Shown here piece after piece: positions 10,053 through 19,207 of a DNA stretch of 64,000 bases. The stretch lies in the NCBI RefSeq assembly GCF_038443675.1, contig NZ_CP151762.1:3472001-3536000 (forward strand), written 5' to 3'. How positions within the stretch are numbered: position 1 is the first letter of the stretch; the number at the start of each line of letters is the position of its first letter. The stretch comes from Yoonia sp. G8-12. GTDB lineage: Bacteria > Pseudomonadota > Alphaproteobacteria > Rhodobacterales > Rhodobacteraceae. The notes beneath the pieces were generated by a model, which was not told the origin of the DNA, did not search any database, and saw only the letters and a list, made by a program, of their open reading frames with translations. The position numbers and the translations under genes are program-made.

Positions 10053-11046
10053 CGCAAAGTTTTCTGTCTCCTTCGCCGGTCCTTTGGTCACTTTTCAGGA
10101 TGCAGGTCGACCGGGAAATATGCGCTATGGCGTTGCGGCCTCCGGGCCTATGGACCGTCTTGCTTTCGCTGCGGCCCATGCGGCTTTGGGCAACAAGCCG
10201 GGGTTGAACGCGATCGAGATTTCCCTTGGTGGTCTGATGCTGCAATGCACCGAGGGTGCCGTCACACTTGCGATCACCGGCGGTGATTTTGTCGTCGAAC
10301 ATGCAGGGCAGAAGACAAGCTCTTGGACGATCCTGACACTCCGGAAGGGCGAGAAGCTGGCAATTCGTGCAGGCAAGGCAGGCAGTTGGGCCTATCTGGC
10401 TTTCGCCGGTGATCTGGCATCTGAAACATGGCTTGGAAGTCAGGCCACCCACGCGTCCTCTGGCTTTGGTGGGGGTGTCGTACAAAGCGGGCAGGCGCTC
10501 AACGTGGCGGATGCAGCCGTCCGCGAAGAGCGGGTGGGCGAGATTGCGCATCCCGAGTTCATCTCTGACGGGGCGATGCGCGTCGTTATGGGGCCGCAGG
10601 ACCAGTATTTTACAGCTGGCGCAACAGAGCACCTGTTGAACGAACAATTCGCCGTTTCCGATGCCTACGACCGGATGGGGATGCGGCTGAATGGTCCGGC
10701 TCTTGAGATGGAGCGCGCCCTATCTATTCCGTCAGAGCCGATTGTGCGTGGATCAATTCAGGTCTCTGGCGATGGTGTGCCGACGGTGCTTTTGGCGGAT
10801 CATCAAACCACGGGCGGCTATCCGAAAATAGCGACAGTGATTTCATGTGACACAGACCGCCTGACCCAGCTTCGGGCAGGTGACAAGATCCGTTTCGCCT
10901 CTGTTTCAACACAGCAAGGGATTGCAGCGGCACGCGACTATGCGCAGCAAAAGGCGCAGTACTTCGATCAGATTTCCATTGCGCGGGGCACCTTGGCGCA
11001 ACGATTGATGCGCGAAAATCTGATCCACGGATGGGCGGACGATTAA
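10045..11046 (+). CDS. pxpC: 5-oxoprolinase subunit C (KipA family)
   Basis: 333-residue biotin-dependent-carboxylase-like/allophanate hydrolase subunit 2 family protein. The N-terminus has the family pattern LVTFQDAGRPGNMRYGV with SGPMDRLAFAAAHAALGN, and the C-terminal half has VLLADHQTTGGYPKIATVIS. Together with PxpA and PxpB it forms ATP-dependent 5-oxoprolinase. Last gene of the operon; it converges on ettA with a 21-base gap and no clear terminator hairpin. Confidence 0.95.
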   Translation: MASAKFSVSFAGPLVTFQDAGRPGNMRYGVAASGPMDRLAFAAAHAALGNKPGLNAIEISLGGLMLQCTEGAVTLAITGGDFVVEHAGQKTSSWTILTLRKGEKLAIRAGKAGSWAYLAFAGDLASETWLGSQATHASSGFGGGVVQSGQALNVADAAVREERVGEIAHPEFISDGAMRVVMGPQDQYFTAGATEHLLNEQFAVSDAYDRMGMRLNGPALEMERALSIPSEPIVRGSIQVSGDGVPTVLLADHQTTGGYPKIATVISCDTDRLTQLRAGDKIRFASVSTQQGIAAARDYAQQKAQYFDQISIARGTLAQRLMRENLIHGWADD

Positions 11047-11067
11047 CGCGGCATCAATCGGGCGGTT

Positions 11068-12723
11068 TTAGCGCACAAACTTCTTATGCTTCATCCGCTT
11101 CGGTTCAAGCGCGTCTGCGCCCAACCGTGCCTTTTTGTCTTCCTCATAGTCGGTAAACGCACCTTGGAACCATTCGACATGGGCGTCGCCCTCAAAAGCG
11201 AGGATGTGCGTACAAATCCGGTCAAGGAAGAAACGGTCGTGGCTGATGACCACGGCGCAGCCTGCAAAATCGACCAGCGCATCTTCGAGGGCGCGCAGCG
11301 TTTCGACGTCCAAATCGTTGGTTGGTTCGTCAAGCAGCAGCACGTTACCGCCGGATTTCAGCAGTTTCGCCATATGCACGCGGTTGCGTTCACCACCCGA
11401 CAGAAGGCCCACCTTCTTTTGCTGATCGCCACCTTTGAAGTTGAACGCCGAGCAATATGCGCGTGAATTCATCGAAGCGTCGCCCAGTTCGATGATTTCG
11501 GCACCACCTGTGATCTCTTCCCAGACGGTCGCGTCTGGGCTAAGCGCGTCGCGCGACTGGTCCACATAGGACAGTTTGACGGTTTCGCCGTATTCAACCG
11601 TACCCTCATCAGGCTGTGCCTGACCTGTCAGCATCGAAAATAGCGTCGATTTACCCGCGCCGTTGGGGCCGATTACCCCAACGATCCCGCCGGGGGGCAG
11701 GTCGAACGACAGGTTTTCGATCAAGAGCTTGTCGCCCATATGCTTCTTCAGCCCGTCAACTTCAATCACCTTGGAACCGAGCCGTGGCCCGTTCGGGATG
11801 ATGATCTGGGCGCGGCCCATTTTTTCTTTCTCGGATTGGTTGGCCATTTCGTTGTAGGCACTGATACGGGCCTTGGATTTGGCCTGCCGTGCCTTCGCAC
11901 CTTGGCGCATCCATTCCAACTCGCGTTGCAGGGTGCGCTGTTTGGATTTGTCGTCCTTCGCTTCGCGTTCCAGCCGCTTTGCCTTGGCCTCAAGCCAGCT
12001 TGAATAGTTGCCTTCATGCGGGATTCCAGAGCCGCGATCCAGTTCCAGAATCCAGCCGGTGATCGCATCAAGGAAATAGCGGTCGTGGGTGACGATCAGG
12101 ATCGTGCCTTTATAATCAATCAGGTGCTGTTGCAGCCATGCGATCGTTTCCGCGTCAAGGTGGTTGGTCGGTTCGTCCAAGAGCAGCATATCGGGTGCAT
12201 CCAGCAGCAACTGACAAAGTGCTACACGGCGCTTTTCACCGCCCGAAAGCGTTGTCACATCCGCATCGTCTGGCGGGCAGCGCAGCGCCTCCATGCTGAT
12301 GTCGATCTGTGCGTCCAGATCCCAGAGGTTCTGACTATCAATTTCGTCTTGAAGCTGCGCCATCTCGTCGGCGGTTTCTTCCGAATAATTCATGGCGACT
12401 TCGTTGTAGCGATCCAGGATCGCCTTTTTATCGGCGACGCCAAGCATGACGTTTTCGCGTACCGTCAGGTTGGGGTCCAGTTCGGGTTCCTGCGGCAGAT
12501 AGCCGACGCGCGCGCCTTCGGCCGCCCATGCCTCGCCTGTGAAATCTTTGTCCTGACCGGCCATAATGCGCATCAGTGTCGATTTACCGGTGCCATTCAC
12601 ACCCACGACACCGATTTTCACACCGGGCAGAAAGTTCAGGCGGATGTTCTCAAAAACCTTTTTCCCGCCGGGATAGGTTTTGGACACGCCGTCCATGAAA
12701 TAGACGAATTGATTGGCAGCCAT
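11068..12723 (-). CDS. ettA: energy-dependent translational throttle protein EttA (ABC-F ATPase)
   Basis: Soluble ABC-F protein of 551 residues that binds the ribosomal E site and gates entry into elongation according to ATP/ADP. Two nucleotide-binding domains are visible: Walker A GVNGTGKST near residue 42 and GPNGAGKST near residue 360, with signature motifs LSGGEKRRVAL and LSGGERNRVHM and DEPTNHLD/DEPTNDLD Walker B segments. The basic linker between the domains (residues about 245-300) is the ribosome-contacting arm region. Length and the full set of motifs match EttA rather than Uup. Confidence 0.96.
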   Translation of the reverse strand: MAANQFVYFMDGVSKTYPGGKKVFENIRLNFLPGVKIGVVGVNGTGKSTLMRIMAGQDKDFTGEAWAAEGARVGYLPQEPELDPNLTVRENVMLGVADKKAILDRYNEVAMNYSEETADEMAQLQDEIDSQNLWDLDAQIDISMEALRCPPDDADVTTLSGGEKRRVALCQLLLDAPDMLLLDEPTNHLDAETIAWLQQHLIDYKGTILIVTHDRYFLDAITGWILELDRGSGIPHEGNYSSWLEAKAKRLEREAKDDKSKQRTLQRELEWMRQGAKARQAKSKARISAYNEMANQSEKEKMGRAQIIIPNGPRLGSKVIEVDGLKKHMGDKLLIENLSFDLPPGGIVGVIGPNGAGKSTLFSMLTGQAQPDEGTVEYGETVKLSYVDQSRDALSPDATVWEEITGGAEIIELGDASMNSRAYCSAFNFKGGDQQKKVGLLSGGERNRVHMAKLLKSGGNVLLLDEPTNDLDVETLRALEDALVDFAGCAVVISHDRFFLDRICTHILAFEGDAHVEWFQGAFTDYEEDKKARLGADALEPKRMKHKKFVR

Positions 12724-12919
12724 TGGGGACGCTCCGCTTGGAATAAGGTTTTGCCCTAGATAGCGACGCGATGGGGCAGGGGCAATCGGTGCGCGGCGTT
12801 AAAGTTTCATGTGCGGCGGGTTAAGGCCAACAGCAACAGCGCTATTCCTGTTCGGGTGCAATTAGGTCACCCAGTATCCAGCGGTCCAAGTAGTTTTGAG
12901 CCTACCGCTCGATTTGCGC

Positions 12920-13885
12920 CTAGGATCCAAACCTTGATGCTTGTGCGTATAGTCCAATGACACCACTCATCTGGTTAGTCATATCATCGGCGCCGTAAAA
13001 GATAGCCGCCAACTGTGATTGATCGAGCATATCACCGGACAGTTGTGCGTCGATCGGCTGCCGCATTTCGAGCCAAGCGGAACGTACCGCATTCAGGCTA
13101 GCGTCGATCTTGGTCGTTGGCGGCGCCTGAATACCGAGGCTTGGCATACCCGAAGACAACGCACCCATAGTGCTGTTGAATGCCATGCGTGCGGACCACA
13201 GTTCTTCTGTCATGCTTTCAGTTGCGATACTGCTGCTGGCTAGACATGTGTTCTTTGCGATTTGCTGCGCCAAGAACTGCTGCCGCTCGGCAATATCAAT
13301 CAGCATCGCATCGGCGAGCCGCATCTGTGTGGGATCGAAATATTGCGCTGCCACCGTCGACACCAGCATATGTGATACCTGTAGCAACTCTGCGCTTTGC
13401 GTGTTCAGCGCCAAAATATCATCAAATGTCCCCTCGCCCTGCGCGATCAACAGTGCATTGATTTGCATTGGCGCCCAGATTTCATTGAACTGCGCGAGGA
13501 CCGCCAGTGTTTTGCGGCGCTCTTCTGCGTCGAAAATACCAAGGTTGGTGTCGCCATACTCCAACGCGTGTGCAATGGCGCCAACCTCAGAAATCGTAGC
13601 CCTAAGATTAGGAACGATATCGTTGTTGGCGATGCCGGTCTGTACAAAGCAGGCGTCCGAGACAACGCGTTGGCTTAGCATACGCAGTTTGCCTGACAGG
13701 TCGATTCGTCGGGCCGTATCTGTCTCTTTAGTGAACTGTGTGAATGAAATATGGATGGTGCCGTTTTCATAGGTTGCCGTTGTTTCTGCTCGTGCGGGCA
13801 GACTGCTCACGACGGCCGCCGCAGCGCAGATCAGACATGAATAGGTCGTGAATTTGCCGAGAAAGGCACCAATAGAGCGGATCAT
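12920..13885 (-). CDS. secreted protein with tandem PilJ-type (type IV pili MCP N-terminal) domains
   Basis: 321-residue protein with a signal peptide (hydrophobic stretch about residues 14-30, cleavage after PARAE). Residues 60-75 carry the PilJ-N signature RIDLSGKLRMLSQRV, and a second weaker copy (IAERQQFLAQQIAKNTCL) lies near residues 195-215, so the protein looks like two PilJ-N modules without any membrane anchor, HAMP or signalling domain. PilJ-N domains are sensory domains of chemoreceptors and nitrate sensors. As a stand-alone periplasmic protein its role is unknown. The adjacent 285 bases up to the next gene hold no recognisable gene. Confidence 0.78.
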   Translation of the reverse strand: MIRSIGAFLGKFTTYSCLICAAAAVVSSLPARAETTATYENGTIHISFTQFTKETDTARRIDLSGKLRMLSQRVVSDACFVQTGIANNDIVPNLRATISEVGAIAHALEYGDTNLGIFDAEERRKTLAVLAQFNEIWAPMQINALLIAQGEGTFDDILALNTQSAELLQVSHMLVSTVAAQYFDPTQMRLADAMLIDIAERQQFLAQQIAKNTCLASSSIATESMTEELWSARMAFNSTMGALSSGMPSLGIQAPPTTKIDASLNAVRSAWLEMRQPIDAQLSGDMLDQSQLAAIFYGADDMTNQMSGVIGLYAQASRFGS

Positions 13886-14114
13886 TGCGTTTTCTTCCCT
13901 TGGCGCAGGACGCAGAAGCCCTGGCAGTTAACATCCGGGCAAGAGCGGAAGAAAAGCCCCACTTGCCGTACTTATAAACACAGCGGCAACAACACACACC
14001 GCAATACTGTAGGTTAAATTCTAGCTGAATTTGTGCGCCACGTCCAAGATTCAAACGTTTTACAGGGTATGCATTCAGGAAACGGTTTGTTGCGCTGTCT
14101 GCAGTGAAGAAGCC

Positions 14115-14147
14115 AAGAAAAAAGGCCCCGCCAGAAACGGGGCCTTT
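14115..14147 (-). terminator. rho-independent terminator of the xdh/BMP transporter operon
   Basis: AAAGGCCCCG (14121-14130) pairs perfectly with CGGGGCCTTT (14138-14147) around a 7-base loop. Read on the minus strand the hairpin is followed by a T-rich tract, and it lies 24 bases after the stop of the substrate-binding protein gene. Confidence 0.92.
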
Positions 14148-14170
14148 CCTTTCCATCTTCCAGCAAGACT

Positions 14171-15250
14171 TTACTGCGGAATCTCAGCAGTGAGGCCTTC
14201 AACGTAGAAGTTCATGCCAGCTAAGGTGCCGTCGTCAGCGATTTCACCATCTGCCAGCCAAACAGAACCGTCCTGACGATTGATCGGGCCCGTGAAGGCG
14301 TGGTATTCGCCGGTGCGCAGGCGCTCGACCAGTGCTTCGGCAGAGGCTTTGATGTCCGCAGGAACCGCGTCGGTGATTTCACCGATGCCAACCATGCCCG
14401 GACCGATGCCATCCCATGTGTCTTTGCTCTCCCATGTGCCATCAATCACCGCTTGGGTGCGGGCGATATAGTAGGGCGCCCAGTCATCAATGATGGATGA
14501 AACGCGTGGGAAAGGTGCGAATTCGGCCATGTCAGAGGCCTGACCGAAGGTGACAACATTGCCAGCGGCTTGTGCGGCAGCCTGCGGTGCGGTTGAATCG
14601 GTGTGCTGCAAGATCACGTCAGCGCCTTGCTCGATCAGAACATTGGCGGCTTCTGCTTCTTTTGCCGGATCAAACCATGTGTAGGCCCAGATGATGCGGA
14701 ACTCGACATCAGGATTGACCTCTTTGGCGTGCAGATATGCCGCGTTAATGCCGCGAATAACTTCGGGGATCGGGTAGGATGCGATATAACCGATAATGTT
14801 GCTTTCGGTCATTTGACCCGCGATATGGCCCTGAACTGCACGACCCTCATAGAAACGTGCCGAGTAGGTCGACACGTTGTCAGCGCGCTTATAACCCGTG
14901 GCGTGTTCAAATTTCACATCAGGAAACTGGGCCGCGACGTTGATGGTTTGATCCATGTAACCAAAGGATGTGGTAAAGATCAGATCAGCACCTTGCAGCG
15001 CCATCTGTGTCATCACGCGTTCTGCGTCTGGGCCCTCTGGCACGCTTTCGACAAAGACGGTCTCAACCGCGTCGCCGAAATGCTCTTCCACGGCCAAGCG
15101 GCCTTTGTTGTGCTCATATGTCCAGCCGCCGTCGCCGATTGGCCCGACGTAGACGAAACCAACAGTTGTTGGTTCATGGCCGTCCGCAGCGGCCCCTGTT
15201 GCAAGGCCAAGTGCGAGCGTCGCGCCGGCCAATAGTTTTTTCATTGTCAT
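14171..15250 (-). CDS. BMP-family ABC transporter substrate-binding protein
   Basis: Periplasmic receptor of the basic-membrane-protein (PnrA/BmpA) family, which bind nucleosides or purines. 359 residues with a signal peptide (residues 1-23, cleaved near AAADGHE). The family segment GFVYVGPIGDGGWTYEHNKGR follows immediately, and IFTTSFGYMDQTINVAAQFP lies near residue 95. It is the last gene of an operon that begins with xanthine dehydrogenase, so a purine base or nucleoside is the likely ligand. Start could be Met1 or Met3; a GGGGA ribosome site favours Met1 slightly. Confidence 0.93.
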   Translation of the reverse strand: MTMKKLLAGATLALGLATGAAADGHEPTTVGFVYVGPIGDGGWTYEHNKGRLAVEEHFGDAVETVFVESVPEGPDAERVMTQMALQGADLIFTTSFGYMDQTINVAAQFPDVKFEHATGYKRADNVSTYSARFYEGRAVQGHIAGQMTESNIIGYIASYPIPEVIRGINAAYLHAKEVNPDVEFRIIWAYTWFDPAKEAEAANVLIEQGADVILQHTDSTAPQAAAQAAGNVVTFGQASDMAEFAPFPRVSSIIDDWAPYYIARTQAVIDGTWESKDTWDGIGPGMVGIGEITDAVPADIKASAEALVERLRTGEYHAFTGPINRQDGSVWLADGEIADDGTLAGMNFYVEGLTAEIPQ

Positions 15251-15280
15251 GTGTATCCCCTTGGTGGTCTTGATGTCGCC

Positions 15281-16195
15281 TCAACGTGAGGCATGGAAAG
15301 ATTGGCCCAGTGATCCGGGCGCACGTCCGGCCCGCATAATAACCAGAACCGCGATAGTGGCCAGATAGGGCGCCATAGAAAGATACTCTACTGCAATGGC
15401 CGCGCCCGCTGCTTGCAGGTTCAACTGCAAAACAGTCACGCCGCCGAACAAATAGGCACCCAGTAAAAGCCGCCCCGGGCGCCAGCTTGCAAAGACGACG
15501 ATAGCCAGTGCGATCCAGCCGGCACCGGCGGTCATGCCTTCGGTCCATTGGGGCACGCGCACAAGGCTGAGGTATGCACCGCCAAGCCCTGCACAGGCCC
15601 CGCCGAACATGAGCGCCAACATCCGAACCCGCACCACGTGATAGCCCAGCGCATGGGCAGCTTCGTGGTTCTCGCCCACCGCCCGCAGGATCAGCCCCGC
15701 GCGCGAGTACCGCAAAAACGCCCAAACCGCCGCCACAAGCGCCAGCCCGACATAGACCATTGGGTCATGTTGGAAAACAATCGGGCCGATGATGGGAATG
15801 TCGCCAAGAACCGGAATATGCCAATCAGGAAATGCGGGTGCTTTGATCCCGATATAGCCTTGCCCCATCAGCGCGGATAGGCCCAACCCAAAGAGTGTCA
15901 GCGCAAGACCGGTGGCCACCTGGTTTGACAACAAAAACTGGGTCAGAAAGCCAAAGATCATTGAAATCAACGCCCCGCCCACCGCGGCACCGATAAAGCC
16001 CAGCCAAGGCGAGTTTGTCGCGACAGCGACCACGAACCCACAAACGGCCCCTGTGATCATCATTCCCTCAACTCCGAGGTTCAGCACCCCCGCGCGCTCG
16101 ACCACAAGCTCGCCAATCGCGGCCAGAAGGATGGGGGTTGCGGCGACCATCAGCGATGCCAGCAACAGGATTGGATTGATTGAGGAAAGATCCAT
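15281..16195 (-). CDS. ABC transporter permease (NupQ/YufQ-like)
   Basis: 304-residue integral membrane permease of the branched-chain/nucleoside (BPD_transp_2) family with about 8-9 hydrophobic segments. The family pattern GELVVERAGVLNLGVEGMM near residues 27-45 and VGENHEAAHALGY near residue 175 (cytoplasmic coupling loop) are clear. It is the second permease of the purine importer; the first is encoded upstream with a small membrane-protein gene between them. Confidence 0.93.
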   Translation of the reverse strand: MDLSSINPILLLASLMVAATPILLAAIGELVVERAGVLNLGVEGMMITGAVCGFVVAVATNSPWLGFIGAAVGGALISMIFGFLTQFLLSNQVATGLALTLFGLGLSALMGQGYIGIKAPAFPDWHIPVLGDIPIIGPIVFQHDPMVYVGLALVAAVWAFLRYSRAGLILRAVGENHEAAHALGYHVVRVRMLALMFGGACAGLGGAYLSLVRVPQWTEGMTAGAGWIALAIVVFASWRPGRLLLGAYLFGGVTVLQLNLQAAGAAIAVEYLSMAPYLATIAVLVIMRAGRAPGSLGQSFHASR

Positions 16196-16214
16196 CAGCA
16201 GCGCACCAGTCGTG

Positions 16215-16559
16215 TTAAAGCCATGCCAAAGCCCCCTCTGGCAGAATAAAGACGGCCGCGAAGCCTATAATCATACCGAAGACCCATCCAAAACGAACGA
16301 ACCAATGTGACTTTCCAGCGCGTGCCTTATTCTTGGCGGCCATCACCCCTGTTCCCCATCCAATGCGGTCAAAGAAGCGGTGCATCGCGCTATCAAACAA
16401 GATGACGAGGCCAAAAAGAAAAGCGACAAATGCAGAGAAACCCAGTGCGATCCACCAACCGGTCGATCCCGCCAATTCGACGGTATACCCCATAGCCAGT
16501 CCCAAAAAGAAACCGATTGCAGGCCGTGCTATTCCATTGACGGTATCATCGAAGTTCAT
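16215..16559 (-). CDS. small membrane protein of unknown function inside the purine ABC operon
   Basis: 114-residue protein with three to four hydrophobic segments (about residues 10-28, 34-55 and 88-110) and a basic cytoplasmic-looking loop around residues 74-86. I do not recognise a family. Its ATG overlaps the stop codon of the upstream permease by four bases (ATGA), so it is translationally coupled, and 19 bases separate it from the second permease gene. That arrangement argues that it is a real gene, possibly an accessory subunit of the importer. No function is assigned. Confidence 0.75.
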   Translation of the reverse strand: MNFDDTVNGIARPAIGFFLGLAMGYTVELAGSTGWWIALGFSAFVAFLFGLVILFDSAMHRFFDRIGWGTGVMAAKNKARAGKSHWFVRFGWVFGMIIGFAAVFILPEGALAWL

Positions 16560-17632
16560 ACCAACCGCCTGCCCCAGCTAATCCGATAGTTTGTCAGCAC
16601 ATCAACTGCGAGCAAGAAGAACAACAGCATGCCCTGCAAAATCTGGATCGCGGCGATCGGCAGGCCCAGATTGGACTGTGCGATCTCTCCGCCGATATAG
16701 GTCAGCGCCATCAGGCCACCCGCCAGCAGAATGCCCACAGGATGCAACCGCCCGAGGAAAGCCACGATAATCGCTGTGAAACCATAGCCTACATTAAAGT
16801 CGATACTGACCTGTCCGGCTGGCCCCGCAACCTCAAACAGCCCTGCAAGCCCCGCCAATGCGCCAGAAATGCCCATGCATATGAGGATCAGCTTGCCCGG
16901 GTTCACACCCGCAAACCGCGCCGCCCTGGGGCTTTGGCCCGACAAGCGCACGTTGAAGCCAAAGATGTGGCGTGACAGGGCGATATAGGCAAAAATCACC
17001 GCGATCAAGGCGGTGACCACCCCCCAGTGCATGCCTGCAGATTGTTCGATCCAGCTTGAAGCAGAGGGATACTGCGCGAGATTCCTGCTGCCGGGAAACC
17101 CCATGCCTTCGGGGTTGCGCAGTGCGCCAAGGGCCATTGACGCCAACAACTGTTCGGCGACATAGACCAGCATGAGTGAGACAAGAATCTCATTGGTGCC
17201 AAATTTCACGCGCAACAGGCCGGGGATCATCGCCCATAGAAGGCCGCCCATGGCCCCGGCAACAATCATCAGCGGTAAGATGAGGGCGCTGTCCATCGGA
17301 TAAAAGGCCAAGCCAACCGCCGCCCCACAAATTGCACCGACAATATACTGGCCTTCGGCACCGATATTCCAAATTCCTGCACGAAAGCCAAAGGACAGGC
17401 CAATCGCGATCAGCACCAGGGGCGCCCCCTTAATCAAAAGCTGCGGGCGATAGAACCATGCAAACTCAGAGAAGAGAGGATCGAGAAAAATCGTGCTGAT
17501 CGTCACAAGCGGATCTTGCCCAAGCGCCGCAAAGAGCAGTCCGCCGAATACCATCGTCAAAAGTACGGCGACAATAGGGGTCGCAAAGGTCCAGCCACGC
17601 GATGGCTGCGGGCGCTTTTCCAGCATGATCAT
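16556..17632 (-). CDS. ABC transporter permease (NupP/YufP-like)
   Basis: 358-residue integral membrane permease, about nine hydrophobic segments, with the family features GFRAGIWNIGAEGQYIVGAI near residue 83 and LSGQSPRAARFAGV near residue 230 (coupling loop). It pairs with the NupQ-like permease and the double-domain ATPase encoded upstream. Met1 and Met3 are both possible starts. Confidence 0.93.
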   Translation of the reverse strand: MIMLEKRPQPSRGWTFATPIVAVLLTMVFGGLLFAALGQDPLVTISTIFLDPLFSEFAWFYRPQLLIKGAPLVLIAIGLSFGFRAGIWNIGAEGQYIVGAICGAAVGLAFYPMDSALILPLMIVAGAMGGLLWAMIPGLLRVKFGTNEILVSLMLVYVAEQLLASMALGALRNPEGMGFPGSRNLAQYPSASSWIEQSAGMHWGVVTALIAVIFAYIALSRHIFGFNVRLSGQSPRAARFAGVNPGKLILICMGISGALAGLAGLFEVAGPAGQVSIDFNVGYGFTAIIVAFLGRLHPVGILLAGGLMALTYIGGEIAQSNLGLPIAAIQILQGMLLFFLLAVDVLTNYRISWGRRLV

Positions 17633-17683
17633 GCGCTGACCCCCAGCTTTCTATGTCCAATCAAACTTCCGCCGGAGGCATCC

Positions 17684-19207
17684 TTACGCATCAACATGCG
17701 CCACCTCCATATCATGGGCGCCACCCAGCATCAGGCCAATCTCTTTCACCGTCAGCCCCGCCGCAGGGCGCGGCGCAGATAACCGCCCCTCGTTCAATGC
17801 CGCAAAGCGATCAGAAATCTCCATCAACTCGTCCAGATCCTGACTGATCACAATCACAGCAGCGCCTTTTGCGGCCAAATCCAGCAGGGCCTGCCGGATC
17901 GCCGCGGCGGCAGAGGCATCGACCCCCCACGTCGGCTGGTTCACGACCAAGACCTCGGGCGCCTGCATAATCTCGCGTCCAATCACAAATTTCTGCAAGT
18001 TGCCGCCCGAGAGCGACCGCGCCGCATTTTGCGGCCCGGGCGTGCGCACGTCAAAGGCGGCAATCACCCCTTCGGCAAATTTCCTTGCTTTTCCCCAATG
18101 CAAGAACCCGTTTGTGGTGAGCTTTTCACGCGTCATCGCCGTTAGGATTGCATTTTCAGTCAGGCTCATATCCGGCGCGGCGGCATGGCCCATCCGTTCT
18201 TCGGGGGCCGTCAAAATCCCCATCTTGCGGCGTGCATTGGGCGACAGGTGGCCGATCGGTGCCCCCTTATAGCTGATCATCGCCTTGGTGGTCTTCATCT
18301 CACCCGACAGGGCGGCGACCAGCTCATCCTGCCCGTTGCCCGCAACCCCACCTATGCCCAGCACTTCGCCCTTGCGTACCTCCACCGTGATATCCCGCAA
18401 CGGGGTGCCAAAGCGGTGGGGTGCTTTGGCGCTCAGGTTTTTCAGCGCCAGGACCGTTTCACCCGCAGGCTTGTCCTCTTTTTCGGGCACATGCAGCGTG
18501 CTGCCCACCATCAATTCCGCCATATCACGGGCCGAGGTCGCGCGCGGGTCGCAGGTACCCACAACTTGCCCCAACCGCAGCACTATGGCGTTGTCACAAA
18601 GCGCACGGATCTCTTCGAGCTTGTGTGAAATATAAAGGATCGCCGTGCCTTCACTGCTCAGCTTGCGCAGCGTTTCAAACAGGATTTCAACCTCTTGTGG
18701 GGTCAGAACCGAGGTTGGTTCGTCCATAATTAACAGCTTTGGGTCTTGCAAAAGGCAGCGGATGATCTCGACCCGCTGACGCTCGCCTGCCGACAATTCG
18801 CCAACGATCCGGTCTGGATCAAGAGGCAGGCCATACTGATCTGACACAGTGCGGACCCGTGCCGCGATTTCGGCCTGTGGTGGCGGATTTTCCATGCCAA
18901 GGGCGATATTTTCCGCCACGTTCATCGCATCAAAAAGCGAGAAATGCTGAAACACCATCGCCACGCCTGCGGCCCGCGCCGCGCGCGGTTCGGCGGGGTG
19001 AAAGGGTTCCCCTTCCAGTGTCATGGTCCCGCTATCCGGTTTGACCAACCCGTAGATGGTTTTCACCAGCGTGGATTTGCCCGCCCCGTTTTCACCCAAG
19101 AGTGCGTGAACCTCACCGCGTGCGATATCGAAAGAGACATCCTTGTTGGCAACAACTCCGGGGTAGGCCTTCGTCAGCCCCCAAAGGCGCAACAGCGGTT
19201 CGTTCAT
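17684..19207 (-). CDS. ABC transporter ATP-binding protein (two NBDs, NupO/YufO-like)
   Basis: 507-residue ATPase with two fused nucleotide-binding domains. The first has Walker A GENGAGKST near residue 37, LSAGERQRVEI and the DEPTSVLTP Walker B. The second is degenerate, with GVAGNGQDEL in place of Walker A and LSGGNLQKFVI as signature, as usual in BMP/sugar-type importers. The start at 19207 is preferred over an ATG nine bases upstream: AAGGAG at 19216-19221 is at the right distance and the ATG overlaps the xdhC stop as ATGA. Confidence 0.93.
   Translation of the reverse strand: MNEPLLRLWGLTKAYPGVVANKDVSFDIARGEVHALLGENGAGKSTLVKTIYGLVKPDSGTMTLEGEPFHPAEPRAARAAGVAMVFQHFSLFDAMNVAENIALGMENPPPQAEIAARVRTVSDQYGLPLDPDRIVGELSAGERQRVEIIRCLLQDPKLLIMDEPTSVLTPQEVEILFETLRKLSSEGTAILYISHKLEEIRALCDNAIVLRLGQVVGTCDPRATSARDMAELMVGSTLHVPEKEDKPAGETVLALKNLSAKAPHRFGTPLRDITVEVRKGEVLGIGGVAGNGQDELVAALSGEMKTTKAMISYKGAPIGHLSPNARRKMGILTAPEERMGHAAAPDMSLTENAILTAMTREKLTTNGFLHWGKARKFAEGVIAAFDVRTPGPQNAARSLSGGNLQKFVIGREIMQAPEVLVVNQPTWGVDASAAAAIRQALLDLAAKGAAVIVISQDLDELMEISDRFAALNEGRLSAPRPAAGLTVKEIGLMLGGAHDMEVAHVDA

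Noticed and set aside
11047..11067. Possible terminator between pxpC and ettA
   Set aside because: The short gap contains no stable stem with a T-run.
13767..14156. Open frame of 129 codons between the PilJ-N gene and the BMP receptor gene
   Set aside because: It runs through the terminator hairpin, overlaps the signal peptide region of the PilJ-N gene and has no coherent composition.
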